From Amphibalanus amphitrite (lineage: Eukaryota; Arthropoda; Thecostraca; Balanomorpha; Balanidae): DNA of 64,000 nucleotides. Below the pieces are notes generated by a model. That model was not told where the DNA came from. It saw only the letters and a program-made list of their open reading frames with translations, and did not search any database. The DNA is taken from NCBI RefSeq assembly GCF_019059575.1, contig NW_024881868.1, positions 248,001 through 312,000 of the forward strand. Direction: 5' to 3'. This document shows, in pieces, positions 22,001 through 37,000 of the stretch. The translations under genes and the position numbers were made by a program. Positions within the stretch are counted from its first letter, which is position 1; each line of letters begins with the position of its first letter.

Positions 22001-25000
22001 GCGGATGTGCTTCAGACCGTGAACCCATTACAAAGTGCGGGTGGGTTCGCGGCTGGCTATTTTCGACTGCGAGTGCTGTGGGCCCGGCACACCAGCACCT
22101 TAGTGAGCCTTCTGTACCGTCGCGCTCCGCCGCCGCTACCTGAGCTGTTCTCTGGTGGCTGAGCGCGCTGGCGGACGTCGCAGCCGACGCCGATTGGTGG
22201 AGACGGCCCCAGCTCTGCCAACGTCCGCGCGCTGTCTGGGCCGCACTCGAGCCACGCTAAAAGTAGCCCCCGCGGTTGGAAACACACAGACACGGACAGC
22301 CGGGATGGCGTCACACAGGTATGCGGAGTTGGGACAGGCCGGTCGGCGCTTATCAGATATAACAGACAGCACGCTAACTAACAGCTAACTAAGAGCACCC
22401 GCCTGTGCAGGATAATAGATGTTTACGTGAGGATGGGAGTCAAAACAGCGCGACAAGCCCATCCTGTAGCCAAGAGTTATTGGATTCCATGGCCAGAGCC
22501 AGCCTATTTTTAACGGAGTCGCGCTAGGTGATGAATGTTTAGGAGCTGGAGAGCAAATAAATTAGGAGGTGCTTATACACATGGCATACAGTCTGATGAA
22601 AGAATGCGGATAATTATGCATAATAAAATGAACACATTCGGAATACAATTTTGAATCTCAGCAACCTGCGTAATGCGTATGTCTACTGTTTTCAGCTCTG
22701 GGCTCATCACGGCATGTACTTATGCTGTGTAATGATATGCCTGAACCATATATATTTACGTGCTCATTAATATTGTGTATTTCATAATTTCGCCAAATTT
22801 TCCAGGGACTTTCGTGAGATATGGCATTCTTATTCTTCTAAACTATCCTGTTTTTCTGAATTCTTAATATTTTGAGAGGACTGACGCAGTTTGAACCGCC
22901 TCTAATAAACTACCTTTCATAAATTGACGTGAGCCAATAGACATCTGGCCGATTTAAAAGCCTGACGCTGTCCTACAAGCAAACACGGCATCAGAGGGGT
23001 GAAGGTCAGCCAGGTTGGGTCTCAGAGGGTGTGCCGCGGCGCCAGTATAGGCACTGGGCGCCACCACGCTCCCAGGAGTGTGTCCGCATTCTCTACTGTC
23101 ATACTGTTTACTGTCTACCGTCTACTGTCCACTGTCTAATGTCCACTGTCCACTGTCCACTGTCCACTGTCCACTGTCCACTGTCCACTGTCCACTGTCC
23201 ACTGTCCACTGTCCACTGGGCACCTACCGTCGGGTGGCGGGAGCTGTTGGGCGGCTGGTAGGCTCGGCCACCGTCTGAAATGAAAACACCAATCACCGTC
23301 AAGAAACAAAAAAAAAAAAAAAGCAACAACAAAAACAGAGAAAGCAGAAGGTCAGACAGACAGCAGCCCTAGAGAGGCTACAAACATCCCAGCTGAGACG
23401 GAAACTCGCAGTCCAAATCGAACGACTCAGTTCTCATCGCCATCGTATCTGCAAACGATCGAACCACCTTTGATCTGTGCACACTATCACTGTCTGATAT
23501 CCAGCTTCCAGATCTAAGATTGTTAAAAATTCGATACATTTAGGCCAGCACGTTGTGGACCACATTTTTTCTGGCCGCAATACGGTCGCCACTGTTTCCT
23601 CCCAATATCCCGGTAAAACTCCCCGGTCACTCCACGACAGACCGGCCGACAGACAGACACTTCGTCCACTTACCGTTCTCCGCGTCGTTGTGTCCACCGC
23701 ATTGGCAGACTCCTCAGTGGTGGACGACGCGACGTCGTAGTCGTCATACACCAGATCATCGTCGTCGTAGATGTAGTAGACGTCGTAGACGGTGTCGTTC
23801 ACGTAGGCCACGTAGGCGGGCTCGGTGGGCGCCGTTGGCGTCGACGTGACCTCCACCGTCCGACGGGTCGTCGGCTCCGATGAGGAGGGGAACACCGGCC
23901 GACGCGTCGACGAGACGAACGTCGACGGCGATGAGGGCGCGCGCGGAGGGAAACGGGTGCCCGTGTCGCCGAACGAGAACGACGAGAGGGTGGCCAGACG
24001 CACCGGTGCGTCCGTGCCCTTGGAGAGAGCGTCGCGGTCACTGCGGAGAGAGAGAGAGGAGAGAAGGGTGGGTGGGTTGGCATGAGACCAGATCATAATG
24101 ATCTGCTGAAAAGCAGTTTAAGCATTCGAATTAGGCTGGAAGGGACTTCTGCATGCCTTCCGCTGCCTTCCTAGCGCCAGCTTACCTATAACTATATCAA
24201 ACTGTCGATGAACATAAGATATTAAAACTTTCTAATGTGACAAACCTAACATTTATCCGGTTAAAATCACGTTACCGCAACATTTCGCAGCACGCCGGTA
24301 ATCACGTAATCGTAATTGATTATCTTAATGGGCTGCTAAATACGCTCGGTGAAAGCCACTATCAATGGTTCCGCAGCCGAGGAACCGTTCAAGGCGACAT
24401 CTATTCGGTGTTCAGCGATTTCGCTAACACTAGGTGTCTCTAAGTCAGGACATAGTGGCTGGCAAGACCACGGCATAGTTTGACGTAAAATTACTGATGC
24501 GGTTCGGACCAGGCTCCATTACTAGAGGTGCGTCGACTCCATTTGAAGGCCATCCAGAGCCACTGGCCGGTAATGTGAGTAACCTCATGTCTCAAGGTCA
24601 GAGTCCGTGAATCCTACACATCGGTGACCAGACGGCCACAAGAAACTCATACCTACCTACACCTAACTTTTTACCACAACTCAACCATCAAATAGGCCAG
24701 CGCTGTCAACCGGCTACCAACAAAAGCTAATAAACAAAAAAGGAACTAAGCATGTCTTATTGTCGTCTAGACTCTTAAAGTGACCGTCCATAATCAGAGA
24801 TGCTTCACCTATGGTAAGTGTAGGTAATGCCTGTGTTAAACTTGAATCAAGATAGGACAAAGTACCGTTACTTTAACATTCATTGCAAGTAATTAGCAAT
24901 TTATGGACGCAAGCATTAGTGTCATACAGGCCACTTAACCCTATTAGTGGCAGGCTCCTGGCTACCCCTATTAGTGGCAGCGGGGGGGGGGGCTGTTTAC

Positions 25001-28000
25001 GACCCCCCCCCTTGATATCTCGAGATCTAACGGGCCGATTTTCAAAATTCAAACGGCATTCGATTTCGCTCAACGTGATCTACATTTCTAAAAAAAAAAA
25101 AAATGTCAATAGGGGGGGGGGGGGTAAAGGGGGTAAAAACGGGCAAATTGCAGATACATTTTAGACTGTTTATCACGGCCAGGTTTCTGAACCAATCTTA
25201 ACGCAACTTTTGCCGATCGATAGAGAATGAACCAGGAATTCACATGGATCCTAAAAATATGCATTTTCAAAAATCATAGGCGGGTACAGATCATTGAGAT
25301 TGGGGGTACACAAAAAGTATAGTAAATAAGGTTTTTGTTGGTGCTGTTTCTAAAAAGGGTGGTAATGGTCTTGTTATGTTACAATTTTCTTATGAGAGAA
25401 CGACTACAATTGTATTGGTCATGCATAGGCGGTGTCAGGGCACCTATGTTGGGAGGTAAAACATAACCCCCCTTTTTGGACGCCTGGATCCGCCTATTAT
25501 AGCAAAAACGTGTCAAAAGAGGATGCACAATAACTGTATATGCTATCACATGATACCTTTCATTCACTGTTCGTAAAACTGGTGCAGCATCGTGATCTTC
25601 GCCCAAATGACTCGCTTCACGAATAGGACCCCCCAATTCCCAGTGCTCTGGAGCCGCCCCTGGTAAAGTTATGAACTTGAAATTTTCAGGGAATGTGCCC
25701 AATTTAGTTTTAGGAAAAGTCAGAAAATTTCAGCATCGTAGCTTCAGCGGTTTCGGAGATATTCCCGAAAAACCTGAGAGGTGGATAAAAACAACCCCCC
25801 CCCCCTGCCACTAATAGGGTTAAACTGAGGGTTAGGTATCTAGACTAATCAATCATGAATCAAGGTCTGAGTTACAGTTAGCGCAGGTGCTGACGGGAAG
25901 TGTATCTATCAAGCTACGCCTCTATTGCAGCTTGGCCTTCATTCTGTCGTCTCTCCGGCCGTGTGCAGGTATCATCCGGCTGCTCCTAAATAGTCCGACC
26001 TCGCCCGTCCCTGCCCGGCGGCGGTGTGGGAAGGGAGACTTCGTGAGAACGCCGTAAATCAGCCGCCGCCCCTGCCCGGCCCTGCCCGGCCCGCCCCTCT
26101 CAGGGTCGGGCGTGAGACCCCACCCGCCGTGGGACCCCCGCCTGCACCGGGCGGATCGTGCTCACCGCAGGGTGACCACGCCCCCTCTGCGGTTCCGGAA
26201 CCCCCTCTGCAGATGAGAACGGCCCCCAGCTGCACCCAATTTAGCACGCCACGAGGAAGGATGGATGGTTAGATGATTGGCATTGAGACAAATTGGCTGT
26301 AACAAGCATGCTCGTACCAAATAATTTATTTACTTATTTCGGGCCGTTCCTTATATATAGGAGCATTCTGGCGTTTTTAAAAGAAACAAACGCAAATCTC
26401 TTTCATTTGGTTATTAATATTTGTGTTTTTTTTTTACGATAGGCGTTATCACAAGTGTATTCGCGGCCATTGGGGCGACGTAAGAAAAGAAGAAAACACC
26501 TGGCCCCAAGAACTTTAAATTATCAAATAGCATGCACCTTTTCCTTGATATGTAGAGAATTTACCATTAATTGTTAGAGAAAATTGCATTTAAAATCTTC
26601 CATTTATGCTTTTTTCATCGTTTGCACAGTATGTTCTTTTACTAAGCTAGAAACACTAATTAGAAATAGTTCCCGCATCATCAAGAACAATAGGGAAGGC
26701 TTGAAGTGAATACAATAACCTAAACGGTTTTGTAATCCATGTGAAGACACTTCTAAAATTGCCTGTAGAAATATTAAAGGCAAAAGTTCAACTTTTTCAC
26801 AAGACGGATGGCTATAAACCTATTCAACGTGTGACAACTCAGCCGGTATATCGTCGCCTACAGCCCAGCTTTCCCTAGTGACCGATAGAGGCGCTGCTAT
26901 CGATGTCCGCCCATGCCGCCTAACGACATAAAGTAAATTTTTGAATTGTCATCATGGATAAAGAAACAATATTTTCTTACCCTACTCGTAAGAGAAACGG
27001 ATTGTGTAGCTTTTGAGTCACAATTTGGTCTTTCTTCAATGCTAGGCTACATTTGATGAATGGGTGATGGTCAATAACCATCGGTTATATCATCCACTCA
27101 GCAAAGGTACCCACATCTAACTTTGTGCGTCGTTTCCAAGCTTTTTACCCATCACTTCGGTACATTTCTGTTTCACTGCGCTACCGCGGCTATTCAATTA
27201 CAGGCTTGTATGTAGGCACCGACAGTGGCGGTCGCCGCCGCTGTGGTCTATTGATTCCGCTTTGTATGATCGAGTGTCAATTGTTTTAATGAGCTAGTGA
27301 CAGGGAGAAGGGTAATGGGAATGTACCTGTAGCGGAAGAGTATGTTATAACCTAACTACAAACAATTGACCAACCTTGGACAGTTTAGGACATAAAAGTG
27401 CATGGGTGCATGGGGGACCAGCGACACGCATGCATCACAGCATCAGCAAATCTGCATTGGCAGCCTTTCACTTGAAGTTAGTGACGGTTTAGCGCCTCCC
27501 GCAATGTGCGGCCGTCGGGTCCAGCATTGGGCTAGCGCCCGTGGCTAAAGAGGCCAATGTCAACCGTCAGGGAAGGGCTGAATGTCCGAGGCCGCTCATA
27601 ACCATTTTAAAGCTAGGGTTCGTCAAACTATCCACTTTTCCGTTTCTCTGTCTGTTTGTCTACTTGCCGGCATTGTCCGGCTGTCCGCGTCTTCTCGCGA
27701 CTGCCTGTCAGCCTATACACGTCTCTGTATGTTTGTGAGTCTGCCGCTCATAACCAGACTAGCGCGTGCGAGACTCTTGGGTCCGTCGCGTCGCAAGGTC
27801 GCTCGTAAAAACCGAGGCCGTCGTACACCGGATGCGCGACACCCGTGGACGTGAGCCGTCATCGTCCGGGGGGGTTGGGGAGGGGGGGGGGGCTCGGAGC
27901 GGGGACAGGTAAGACGTGCCTGCGCGACCATCAGAGCACAGGAGGGATGGGGTGGGACCGGGAGAGCCCATTGCTAGAGATTCGACTCGGTTCATTGCGA

Positions 28001-31000
28001 TGGTACCCGAGGATGAGTCGAAAATTAACGAGACGATTCTGCTACCGATGGCGAAAGAATCGTGAATATTCGAGTCGGTATGTTTGATAGTTTGTGCATG
28101 GTCTCCTATTTATCAGCGGCTGAATGATCTTTGGAGCGTTCTGTAACGAATCGGCTTTTCGCAATGGCGCCCTGATTAGCGGCTGCATGCAGGGTCATCT
28201 TCAATGAATGCATTAGCGTTTGATTCAAAACGCAGCCAGCAAGTCTATTTTAGTGTTAGTTGCAGCTTGTTATGACTTGAGTGTTAAGGTCATGAAGGCA
28301 ATTTTTACATGACGCTGATGAATATCAATCAGCTTCTCACCAATATTTAGCAATTGGTAACATATCTCAATGGTTGTGGGCTAACTCACTTTACTATGTT
28401 AGTGTTTAGATTGCAAGCTCTAATGTGTCAGTCTCTCCAAGTCTATAATCAGGCGACCACTTGAGCCTCACCACCAATAGCCATTGAGACGTTTTGATAC
28501 GATCAAAAAGCAGTGCTCTCAGTCGACCTTTCACTGAGTCAACCACTTAACGACACGTTGTTGATTAGCAGGCCCGATAAGATGCTCCACTGATCGGAAA
28601 ATCAAGAGTGTATCACAAATTACGCCCAGCCGGATGACACTCGAGCGGTCAACCCCAGTACCCCATGGTAACACCAGTGGATGGCCTGACATACTGGCTA
28701 AATGTGTGAACCACCACGGCACGGCTAGCATTGTCTACAGACGTTGATACTCACTGCACGCTCTGGACGGCCGGCTCCTCTTGGAAGCGTCCGCGGCCGC
28801 TGCTCGAGCTCGGACTGAGCAGCTTGTGCTGGCGACGAGTCACAATTTTCTGCCGGTCAGATAGTGCAGGTCAGGTCAGGTCAGGTCAGGTCAGGTGTGG
28901 GTGACCGAGAGAGCTATAGACGGAAAGAGCGGTAGCGGTTTTCTATAAAAAGTTATCGTCCAGCTAAAACAATATAGCGCAAAGCTCAAGTAATAATCGA
29001 GCTGCATGACGTGATATTTCTGATCGTTGCGATGCCTATTTTTGACTGACAATGACTGACAATGACAGACAGCTATTCTCTAAGCTGTGTGCGTATCGGT
29101 GTTCATCAAAAGACATCATCAAAAGGTGCCGGATATATGCGAACCAAACTGGGAACATGTCAGTGACTGATGTGACGCCCTGGCGAACGTGACTTACCTA
29201 TATAGGGGAGACCCGGGAGGTATGGGCCCCCTGGGCCCAATCTTATAAAGGTTGTGCTACCAAATGGCGTACTATCATTCCACCCCACTCTATTTACGGC
29301 ACCCTATTCACGCAATCTTATAAAGAGAATAGTATGGTAATTCTATTCACGCCATTTTGCCCACAGTACAAATCAACGCCAGCAGGAAACACGCAACGTG
29401 ATTGGTCAATGCCTTGTCGCCGTCGCTATTGGAAATTATGCGTACTGTTTGCGAACAGCAAAAGTTATGTGTTTTAATTTTTATGGGGCATTTATTTCTT
29501 TTAGAGACACACATATGTGTAATGAATAAGTTATTTATGAAAAACGTGATAGCAAACTATGGAAAACACAAACATGCTTGAAGAATTCTCCTGAAAAGTG
29601 GATTGCCGACCAAATAAATTTCAGCGAGGGCATTCTCGCGCTCAGAAATTCGAGTGAATGAAGTGTTTCTTCCACTTATCATTTGTATCTATTTGCTGTT
29701 AAGGCATTGTAATAAATTTGTTATAAAATTATTTAAATAGTCATTTAATTATAGCTTGGCTACTGCTTCAGTAATTTAAGTAATGCCGTTGACAATGAAG
29801 CTCCTACAATTTGAGCATCAGGATACGTACATTAATTCTGGATCAATTCAAGATATAGGTTATTTTCCTTCTTGTCATAAGCTCTTGACATTTTCCTTCT
29901 TGAAGATAAACTACTAAAATTCGAAGACTACGTACATGAACTGAATTAGGTCAAGTTGCAGCTTATTTTCCTTCTTATTCAAGCATAGGTACCTGTTACC
30001 TAACCTAAAGCTAAAAAGCAATTCCTCAAAAGATTGAAGAACTCAGTCTACATATCAAAGCATATCAAGAAAAATACTCGGCTCAGAAGTCAGATCGAGA
30101 TGCAGGAAGAGAAACAACACATTGATCCGTAACTGTGCCAGACAGAAAGTGAGGAGATACGAATAGTGAGTAGGAATTAGCATTTTTTTGACAAACTAAG
30201 GTATATCATCATTAATTTAAATATCTAATCAGGAGCCATGAAGTGCCCGTTATTTGTGTCATACGTGAGACGTGAGAATAGGCTAAAGACCCATACCGAT
30301 TCTATAATGCAGTGGCTGCCGAAAATCTATGATGGTTACTGGTGCTAAAATCCTCTTAAAAATCCCCTTTTAATTTGAAAAATAAATCCATATAACGATG
30401 AACACTCGTTTTTATGTGTTTTAGTGTGTATTTAGTTCCTGAAAATACATATTTTGAAATTGATCGTTGTCTGTACCTATAATAAGCATCATTATAATAA
30501 ACCATGAGTTAATATGTGAAGGGTGTTTTAATCTTAAAAATATCATAATGTAAAATATTGCATACTTTTATCATAAAAACATTGAATTTATCTTAAATGA
30601 ATTAAACTGTCTGAGAAGCTCGTCAAAGTACGCCACAAATTCTGGCGTGAAATGGACGCCGCTGAAACCGCAAACAGCTGATGATTGTCGGTGTTTTGAG
30701 ATGTGCACAGCTGCTCACGGTTAGCATGCTAGGGCATCCTCAAAACCGGCGGCTACCAATGCTGTAGGGAGCGTGCCGTGTTTTCGATTTTACAGAGTTT
30801 TATAAGATTGCGTACTATATATCCAGCCTTAGAGTGCTGCCATATCCATTTCACGGCGTTTATAAGATTGGGCCCTGGAGGTATGGGCCATCGCAGTTTT
30901 GAAGAAGTGTTGCGTATTTTTACACATATTTGACCGCGTGAACTGGTAGCAGCCATTCCGTTATACAACCCACGTGATTTCCAAAATTTTCCTCAGTCTT

Positions 31001-34000
31001 CTTTGGCAATGAGCGGTGATAGAGCGTTTTTGCCATCTTCGAGTAAAATACGGTACATACAGAAAATTCGTGATAAATTTGAACCAGGCTCACTTTATGA
31101 GGTCACACAATCGGTAATATAAGTTTAAAGGTAGTGTGCCACCTTTGAAAGATTTCCCATTTTATTTTTCCTAGGATAAGAAGCTTCTGTTTTTACCTAA
31201 TATCGCAAAAAAAATCAAAAATGGGCGTGGAATAGTGCCTTTTTCGCCTAAAAGTTTTTCGGTTTTTAGATATGTATAACAACTGTAGTGGGCTCACCTG
31301 CAAACAGGCGTCGGGCAACAATCGCGAATGCGGCGCACTTGTGACAATAAGCAAAGGTCATTATAGTGTTACGACCATACGACGTACGGGAATGAGTTAT
31401 CAGCTGTCTAATCGTAGACAACACAATGTCGAGCCTTAAACTGTAAGCCCGTATTGGTATTGTTTCTTTTATTTGGCTGTCGAACATTATTTATGGTTTG
31501 AAATATGATTTTATGTAAAATAATTGATATGAAAAAGCCGTCTTATAAGTTATGACCCCATTTCACCACACGCAAGTGGCAGAAATGACAATGATCAGCT
31601 GACGCATTTTTCTTGGCCGAAGTCAGAGCGCGCGGCCCGACGCACCACGCGTATTTGGAAATTTCGACCTCGACGAGCATCAAAAGCCACCTAACAGGCG
31701 TGTTCGAAACCGCAGGAGATGATGATGAACGGGTTTATCGAAACTTGATTGGATGAGCATATCGGTAATAGCGATTTCAGTGTGTGCATTTATTGTTCAT
31801 AGTGGTGTGAAATGTGGTTGGGGTACGACCGACAACCCGTCCGGGCGAATTTCGCACTGGGGTACTCAAAATTTGAAGAATTTAAGACGTTTCCATGAGT
31901 TTTGAAGGTATGGATAAGTTCTAAAAATCCGGTTCTCCTTATCTGGGCCATTAACTCCATACGGTCCAAGAAAGCTGGCACACTACCTTTAACGCATGCA
32001 AATTAAGACTGGATAGACAATTTGAAGCTTTCTTGCAAGTTTATGAGCTGAGATGCTACGCACATTCTGGCGTCTAAACCGGGAGGTTCGGGCCACCCTC
32101 CCCCATTGATCCTAAATCAATAAAATGATGCTTTCATTGAATGTCCTCTTCAATAGCTTTTATTTTTGTCGCGCAAGGTCAAAAATTTAACTACACTGAA
32201 AACTTTTTTACCATTTCCTGAAGGGTAAACCCGCCATAGCATGGTAGCTTGACACACAGACGTTTTTTACCACCTTCCAGATGGTAAATTTTACTCTTTC
32301 ATGAAGAGTAAACTCGCCAGGGAGGGGTAACATGACACACAGACGTTTTTTACCATCTTCTGAATGGTAAACTCTTTTGATTTACTCTTGTCTAGAGTGT
32401 AACATTTTTTGGGTTACACTCTTTGAAAGGGTAAATCTTTAACGGAACCCTTTTTTAGGGAGTAACGCATCATCTACTCTGTGCTTTACCCTCCTACAGA
32501 GAGTATGTTCTTATGGCCTACCCTTTGTCACATGGTAATGTTTACTCTTTCCTTTAGTGTAAACCCCCCAGAGGATGGTAACAGACCCACAGACGCTTCC
32601 TTCAGAAGCTTCACGAAGCTTCTGTTAACCGGAGCTCACCAACTAAAAAAAAATGTTTCAAGAGCAACAATGTAGGTAGGTATATTTGGCTTCCATACAA
32701 ACAATACGAGGGGCACACCAACCATGAACATTGTGAGACTCTTCACTTATTCATACAAATTTATACAAAGCGTTCGCCGTTCAGCAATGCACAAGCGGTA
32801 AATAAACACCACGATACAACTTGAATGCAATTTGAATATATGAATACAAGACATTCAGCGCCCTCATATTGGATTAGGCAGAGCGCACAATATTTGAAGT
32901 GAGCGACGGCGTTCCTGGGTGGTCGCCCGTCTGCGTGAGATAATGAGACTGGATCACTACAGTGCAAGGTTTTTCAAAGTCACCAACAAAATGCATAAAC
33001 TTGTAGCATCACAACAAAATTAATGTACGTACTCACAACACTATGCCACGTGGCCGTGCACGGGGTCCTGTTAACCAGGTCAAATTAGCACCACTCAACG
33101 GCACGCAATGCTCTAGCACATCGGTACTTACAATAAAATGTCCACAGAGGCTCTATAGGCGATGAACAACACACAAGCACAATCACCAAAGGCCACGCCG
33201 CGCGGCACCGACACTGCTCACATCCGCTCTCGGAGACCAACGGCCGAAAACTGACAGATGCGCGCGGCCTTCAAACCGCAAACTTCGATCTCGTTTCTGA
33301 TTGGCTGATTGTTTCCATTTCAAATATCATCTTCACGAGGGTAAACAAGATCCACGCATGAAACGACTATCTGTACCCGAGTCACGATACCCAGGAGGAA
33401 ATAGTTTTCGTGATGTTCTGGATCGCGAGAGTAATATTGATATTTACATGGTAATAATACTCTTCGCTGGCGAATAAGTTCATATTAACCACGTACCGTT
33501 ACTATGCACATAATGGTAGCAGCGAGTTACCCTTTCAATATACTATTATCTTGCGGGTTTGATGAAAATGAACTCTCCAGGAGGTAGTAAAAAAGTTTTG
33601 AGTGTACAAATTTCATTCCAACAGAAAAATATCATTTACCTTATTTCATGGAGCATGATTGAGTTTACCAAAAAACATATGTGCCCGCATGACCCCCATT
33701 AAGAAAGCTGTTGGCCGCTTATGCGGGTCCTGGGCTCTAAGAGAGATCACGGTAGATACCAGCTACGAGTATTGTTCTCATTATCGAGAAAAGAATATGA
33801 AAAATGGCACCGGCCCATACCTCCCGGGCCATGGCCGATACCTCCCGGTGTATTTTGATGGATCGAAAAAGCGCATGATTTATTGAAAGTTATCTCGAGA
33901 CAAAATAGTTGATCCCAGATGCCTAATATCAGGCACACTTTGCAGGCGAAAGGCAATTTCACGTATACAGAGTGAAAAACCGGGTCTAGCCACTTCCCAT

Positions 34001-37000
34001 TGGAAGAAAATTGCCTTTTCACAAAACCGGCCCATACCTCCCGGGTCTCCCCTACCTGTCGTATACATATCTGCGTTTTGTAGCGCGCAAGAACAGAATT
34101 CAAGGTGCAAGAGCAAAGTCCTTGTTCCTTTTTTTGGGCTTTCAAATGTGCCAGCAAGGAAAGACGGAGACGTTTGAACTTGACAGAGCGCCGACTCCCA
34201 GTGGTGGATAGCTCTGCAGCGGGACATGACCTCCAAAGTCAGCGGTGCAGCCTAAGGTGTGCTCGGTCACACTTTTTGCTGCTGGCTATGTCATGCCAGC
34301 TGGAGAGGAAAAACCAAACAATGGCGAGAATGTGTTTGTGTACCGAGCTCTAACAATGTTCGCCATTGTGCAATGTAATTCCAAAGATTGCCATTGAACT
34401 TAATCTACAACATGGATTATATCGAACACATATTTTGCAGACGTCTAACGGAAAGGGAGCAGTGAACAAGGATACGAACACAGCGGACGATGCTGGTCAC
34501 CCAGCAGTGGCAACAGCATTGCGCCAACAGGTTGGACGACAGCCACACCGACCAGCACACTGCACGACGCGACAGGCAGCCGGCATCAACCTGTGCATCT
34601 TGCTCGGCGACTGCGGTGGAGAAACATATCGTTGGCGACCAGGGGATGTTACGGGACAGCCAGCCACCCTGATCGTCGATCAGCGGATGGGGAACTTGCT
34701 CCGCGACCAGCGGATATGGGATATTGTCTGACGACCAGCGGAAAATGGACATTGCTCGGCGACCGGCGCCCACACAGGTGACTAATTGGTGCAGCTGGCA
34801 GGTCGCCAGCCGGTGGCCCTGGTCCAGTTGTCACGGCCGCCACCCCTGCACCGATTGTCCGCCTGTCTGCACCGTCGGGTTGGGCCCGACAAGGCCAGGC
34901 CCGATATGTGTAAGTTTATACGCGCCTGGCGTGGAACGACGTAAGCGGATACGACGCATGGGTTATTGTCTGTCGCGGCCTCTCATGATGGTTGGCATAG
35001 CATCAACTAAATAGGTCATCCGGACATTGGTAAGGCGACTCGCAATCTGCATCTCAAACCCGAGCCTTGAATTTGCACGGCACCAAACTGCGACTTGAAA
35101 TTATCACGATCGGAAGCTTCATTCAATGTTCCTTATCCTAGTATCCCCATTTCACTTGAAATATAACAAGGGTACCAGCCAGCAGGGTCATCCAAATCCC
35201 CATGCTTCCACTACATTCTATATGCCCTGAATCTGTCAGATATCACATTTGCATCTGTACGATATAGCCTTAGCGTCCGCGAAGTGGCGAGGCCAGGAAC
35301 CAAAGTATAACCCGAGGTCACCGGCGCACCAAGGTCCCTCGTGCCGCTATTGACCAGCCAGCAAACGCCCAAACGGAGCGGCTGCTGCCGACAATGCCGG
35401 CTGCATTTGGGAAGGTTTGGTGGGCGTTTGAAGAGACGATAGAAGTGCTGAGAATCATCCGCTGAGAAGCGCCGTCGTCGCGGCCTTGGCGCCTCCCACG
35501 AATCTCTCCGCCTGAATGGCCGTCTTCCCCGCGACGGGATATTTGTTGAACGTGAAAAGCGGATTTATTCTGAGTTTTTATTTCTTAGAAATGCTTCCGT
35601 TTGGCTCTAATGCTTCCGCCAGTTGAACACAAATAGTTCTGAAGGTCCCTTACACGGTAGTTTCGTAGTGAAGCATTGGTCAGTTGTTTGCTTGGTCATT
35701 TCCCACGTCACGCTTCCGGGAAATTCAGGTGGATGGACGCATGGCTGGCCAAGTGTAAGTGGGCACTACTGGCTCCCGAACGTGATGCAAGATTGATACA
35801 TTGCATCGAGGTGCTTCCGCTTTCTCACAGGAAACCACTGGCAGCCAAACAGATGCGGAGACCGGAGAGGTATTGTCTTTTGTTCAGCCTCGGTGGTATG
35901 TCTTCAATTTATTTTTAAGATCTGTTTCAACGTCACGCAAACATTTCTTCAGCAGGAAAACATTGCACGACTGTGAAACTGAGTGCCTATATGTAGTATT
36001 TCGTGCTTTACCGTTGACCTCACTGCGTACTTTTCCGTCTTGGAAGCAATCTAACCGCTAATGGTGATTTGCTGGTCCCCAAATCTACCGCACCATCCAC
36101 TCTGTAAGACCCTTCTACTTCCCCTGTGCCATACCAGCAGCCCCCACCCTGCGTTCCGTGTCGCCGGACTCACGTTGTTGTCGCCCTCGAAGCCGAGGTC
36201 GCGGTCGGCCGGGCTCTGGTCCAGGTTATCCAGCAGTCTCAGCCGGTCGGCGATGGACGGACCGGTGCTGGAGCTGGAGCTGCTGGAGCTGGAGCTGGAG
36301 CTGAGCCTGGGCCGCACCGGACCTCGCCGGGTCGAGGCTGAGGCGCGTGTCGTCTCTGCCAGACTGTTGGGCACCGGCCGTCGCCTGCGGCCAGGTCAGG
36401 GGTCACGGTCAGAGGGTCAGGGGTCAGCAGTTGTGCGGTCCGTAGTGGTGGTCCGCTGAGCTCTCGAATCACAGGGTGCGAGTTCGCGAGACGGCTGGAA
36501 TGACGATCATTTGTGTAGGGTGGAGATTAGGACCAGTCTCGGTGAAAAGGAGATGTGTAACAGTGTCATCTCTGCTGAAAGAGCACGGCACTCTGCAAAT
36601 TGTGAATAACTGATAGCTATTGCTTGAAAGAAGGAAGTTTCCTTACTTGGGCTTAGCATGTATGCCAATGACAATATACGCAATGCGTTATGCATCTATT
36701 TCTCCTGAAAACAATCAATATGCCTTTTTATTCGTTGAGGGGTTTTCGGTAAAACAAGACCTAAAAAGATAATTCTTTAAAGGCTGAGGAACCCGACAAT
36801 TCATTTTGAAAATTCATTCTTCGAAATGTGTTTGTGACGTTCCACAAATAACTAGAATTAACCCTCCAAACTTCAGCCGCATTAAAACACAACACCGTCA
36901 CCAGCTGCACACTTGTGGACAGAAGCGAGCCATACCTGCTGGGCTGGCGGCGGCGGGAGGCGGCGGAGCGGCCACGCGCCACCGGTACAGTCGCCTCTGT

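Larger units (their letters stand above)
29205..34052. mobile_element. Large DNA transposon (4.85 kb) with nested insertions
   Basis: Perfect 24-base terminal inverted repeats begin GGGGAGACCCGGGAGGTATG at 29205 and end with the complement at 34052. The flanking dinucleotide is TA on both sides (29203-29204, 34053-34054), a possible target duplication of the mariner type. The inner part of the repeat recurs as subterminal copies: direct at 30877-30889 and 32081-32094 (one mismatch), and inverted at 33812-33825 and near 33833-33848. Two other inverted-repeat elements sit inside. No transposase frame is visible, so it is non-autonomous or gutted. It lies in the deacetylase intron between exons 36174-36384 and 28755-28849. 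Confidence 0.8.

Noticed and set aside
26166..26206. Possible 41-base - strand exon with good acceptor and donor
   Set aside because: Its length is not a multiple of 3 and would break the frame between the neighbouring deacetylase exons, which join correctly without it.
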